From the NCBI GenBank assembly GCA_020718925.1, contig DYRC01000073.1, forward strand, positions 1-14,065: a DNA stretch of 14,065 nucleotides, given 5' to 3'. Origin of the DNA: Desulfonema limicola. Lineage in GTDB: Bacteria; Desulfobacterota; Desulfobacteria; Desulfobacterales; DYRC01. Shown here in pieces: positions 13,121-14,065 of the stretch. The translations under genes were made by a program, and so were the position numbers. How positions within the stretch are numbered: the first letter of the stretch is position 1; each line of letters starts with the position of its first letter. The notes below the pieces were generated by a model. That model was not told where the DNA came from and searched no databases. It saw nothing but the letters and a program-made list of their open reading frames with translations.

Positions 13121-14008
13121 TTGAAATTTGCATCAATTGACATCGGTTCAAATGCGGTAAGACTGCTGCTGGCTCAGGTCTTGAACAATGGCAAGCCTTT
13201 TATTTCAAAAGATTCTTTGATCAGAATCCCGATCCGGCTCGGAGAAGATTCTTTTACAAATCAGTTTATTTCAGATGAAAAAAGAGAAAAGCTGGTCTCT
13301 GCGATGATCGGATTCAAATATCTGATAGATGCCTATAAACCCGTTGATTTTGCAGCGTGTGCAACGGCTGCCATGCGCGAAGCCCGCAATTCTCAGGAAA
13401 TCATACAGGAAATCAGAGAAAAATCAGGCATTGAGATTGAAGTCATCAACGGACAGAAAGAAGCTGAAACCATCTGCACAAATCATATTGAGAAATATCT
13501 GACTTCGGATTCTGCGTATCTTTATATAGATGTGGGCGGCGGAAGCACCGAAATGACGCTGTTTTCAAATCATCAGGCAGTTATTTCAGAGTCTTTCAAT
13601 ATCGGCGCGGTAAGAATCATCAACGACCGGGTAAGTTCCGAGCAGTGGGATTCGATGAAGCGGTGGATAAAAGACAATACCCGAAAATACGGGAAAGCAG
13701 AAGCTATCGGGAGCGGCGGAAATATCAACAAGCTTTATAAATTTGCGGGCAAAAAAGAACAGACTTTTCTTTCGTATAAAAAAGTGGAAAAAATTCATAA
13801 ATATCTGAGTTCTTTCTCTTTTGATGAGCGTGTCAGAATCCTTAATATTCACACGGACAGGGCGGATGTTATCATTCCTGCCACCAATATTTTTTTAAAC
13901 GTCATGAAATGGGCAAAAATTAAAAAGATTCATGTGCCTCAGTTCGGGCTTTCTGACGGACTCATCCGCATTCTTTACGGAAAACACAATCAGAAACAGG
14001 AGTTCTGA
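13121..14008 (+). CDS. ppx: Exopolyphosphatase / GppA-family phosphatase
   Basis: This enzyme hydrolyses terminal phosphates from polyphosphate or the gamma phosphate of pppGpp, opposing Ppk1. The 295 residues form the two-lobed actin-like core: ASIDIGSNAVRLLLA at the N-terminus, CATAAMREARNS (phosphate loop region), INGQKEAETI with the predicted catalytic Glu, LYIDVGGGSTEMTLF (the second phosphate-binding loop), and AIGSGGNINKLYKF. It lacks the C-terminal HD-like domain of the ~500-residue enterobacterial enzymes, so it is the short form. It begins at TTG, 15 nt after the XXXCH gene, and completes a synthesis-and-breakdown pair with ppk1 in one operon. Ppx and GppA activities cannot be told apart from sequence; the operon favours polyphosphate. 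Confidence 0.9.
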   Translation: MKFASIDIGSNAVRLLLAQVLNNGKPFISKDSLIRIPIRLGEDSFTNQFISDEKREKLVSAMIGFKYLIDAYKPVDFAACATAAMREARNSQEIIQEIREKSGIEIEVINGQKEAETICTNHIEKYLTSDSAYLYIDVGGGSTEMTLFSNHQAVISESFNIGAVRIINDRVSSEQWDSMKRWIKDNTRKYGKAEAIGSGGNINKLYKFAGKKEQTFLSYKKVEKIHKYLSSFSFDERVRILNIHTDRADVIIPATNIFLNVMKWAKIKKIHVPQFGLSDGLIRILYGKHNQKQEF

Positions 14009-14013
14009 ATATC

Positions 14014-14065
14014 ATGCTGATTCATCAATTCAACACATATTATGAGGCAAAAGTTTCCGATATTA
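14014..14065 (+). CDS. Start of a further operon gene, cut by the window end
   Basis: ATG 14014 opens a frame reading MLIHQFNTYYEAKVSDI to the window edge. AGGAG at 13998-14002, overlapping the ppx 3' end, lies 11 nt upstream, and the gap to the ppx stop is only 5 nt, so it probably belongs to the same operon. Seventeen codons are too few to name it. Confidence 0.5.
   Translation, partial: MLIHQFNTYYEAKVSDI

Overview
The window looks like a chromosomal segment of a mesophilic Desulfobacterota (deltaproteobacterial, Desulfobacteraceae-like) organism. This is inferred from moderate GC, from AAGGAG-type ribosome sites, and from a protein resembling the deltaproteobacterial 'GAK system XXXCH' family. 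No phylogenetic marker is present, so the assignment is tentative. I see no mobile element, CRISPR array, tRNA or rRNA.

The main theme is phosphate. Three plus-strand transcription units each start behind an array of YTAAYA-like hexamers repeated at exactly 11-bp steps. The arrays have 4 units (9-47), 4 units (5523-5561) and 5 units (9742-9791). In all three, a -10-like hexamer begins exactly 15 bp after the start of the last repeat. This is the architecture of PhoB/PhoP activator sites, so the window reads as a Pho-regulon island.

Unit 1 (99-4569) encodes an unrecognised 809-residue protein, a phosphatidylserine decarboxylase proenzyme and a divergent Lgt-like membrane diacylglyceryl transferase. 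The genes are coupled by ATGA overlaps, and the unit is probably a phosphate-responsive lipid pathway. A class-3 lipase (4566-5363, minus) converges on it with a 4-bp overlap. Unit 2 (5647-8610) is a single lipoprotein fusing a PhoA-type alkaline phosphatase to a phytase-like domain; it would release phosphate from organic esters at the cell envelope. A 270-bp spacer with a strong hairpin and a possible gene remnant follows, then a DUF155/RMND1-family tail-anchored protein (8881-9669, minus). Unit 3 (9839 to beyond the window) is a polyphosphate operon: SixA-like histidine phosphatase, polyphosphate kinase Ppk1, a small amphi-Trp/XXXCH protein, exopolyphosphatase Ppx and the first codons of another gene.

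Taken together, the island could scavenge phosphate outside the cell, remodel membrane lipids, and store and retrieve phosphate as polyphosphate. The least explained parts are the 809-residue protein with its Lgt-like partner, and the XXXCH protein between ppk1 and ppx.
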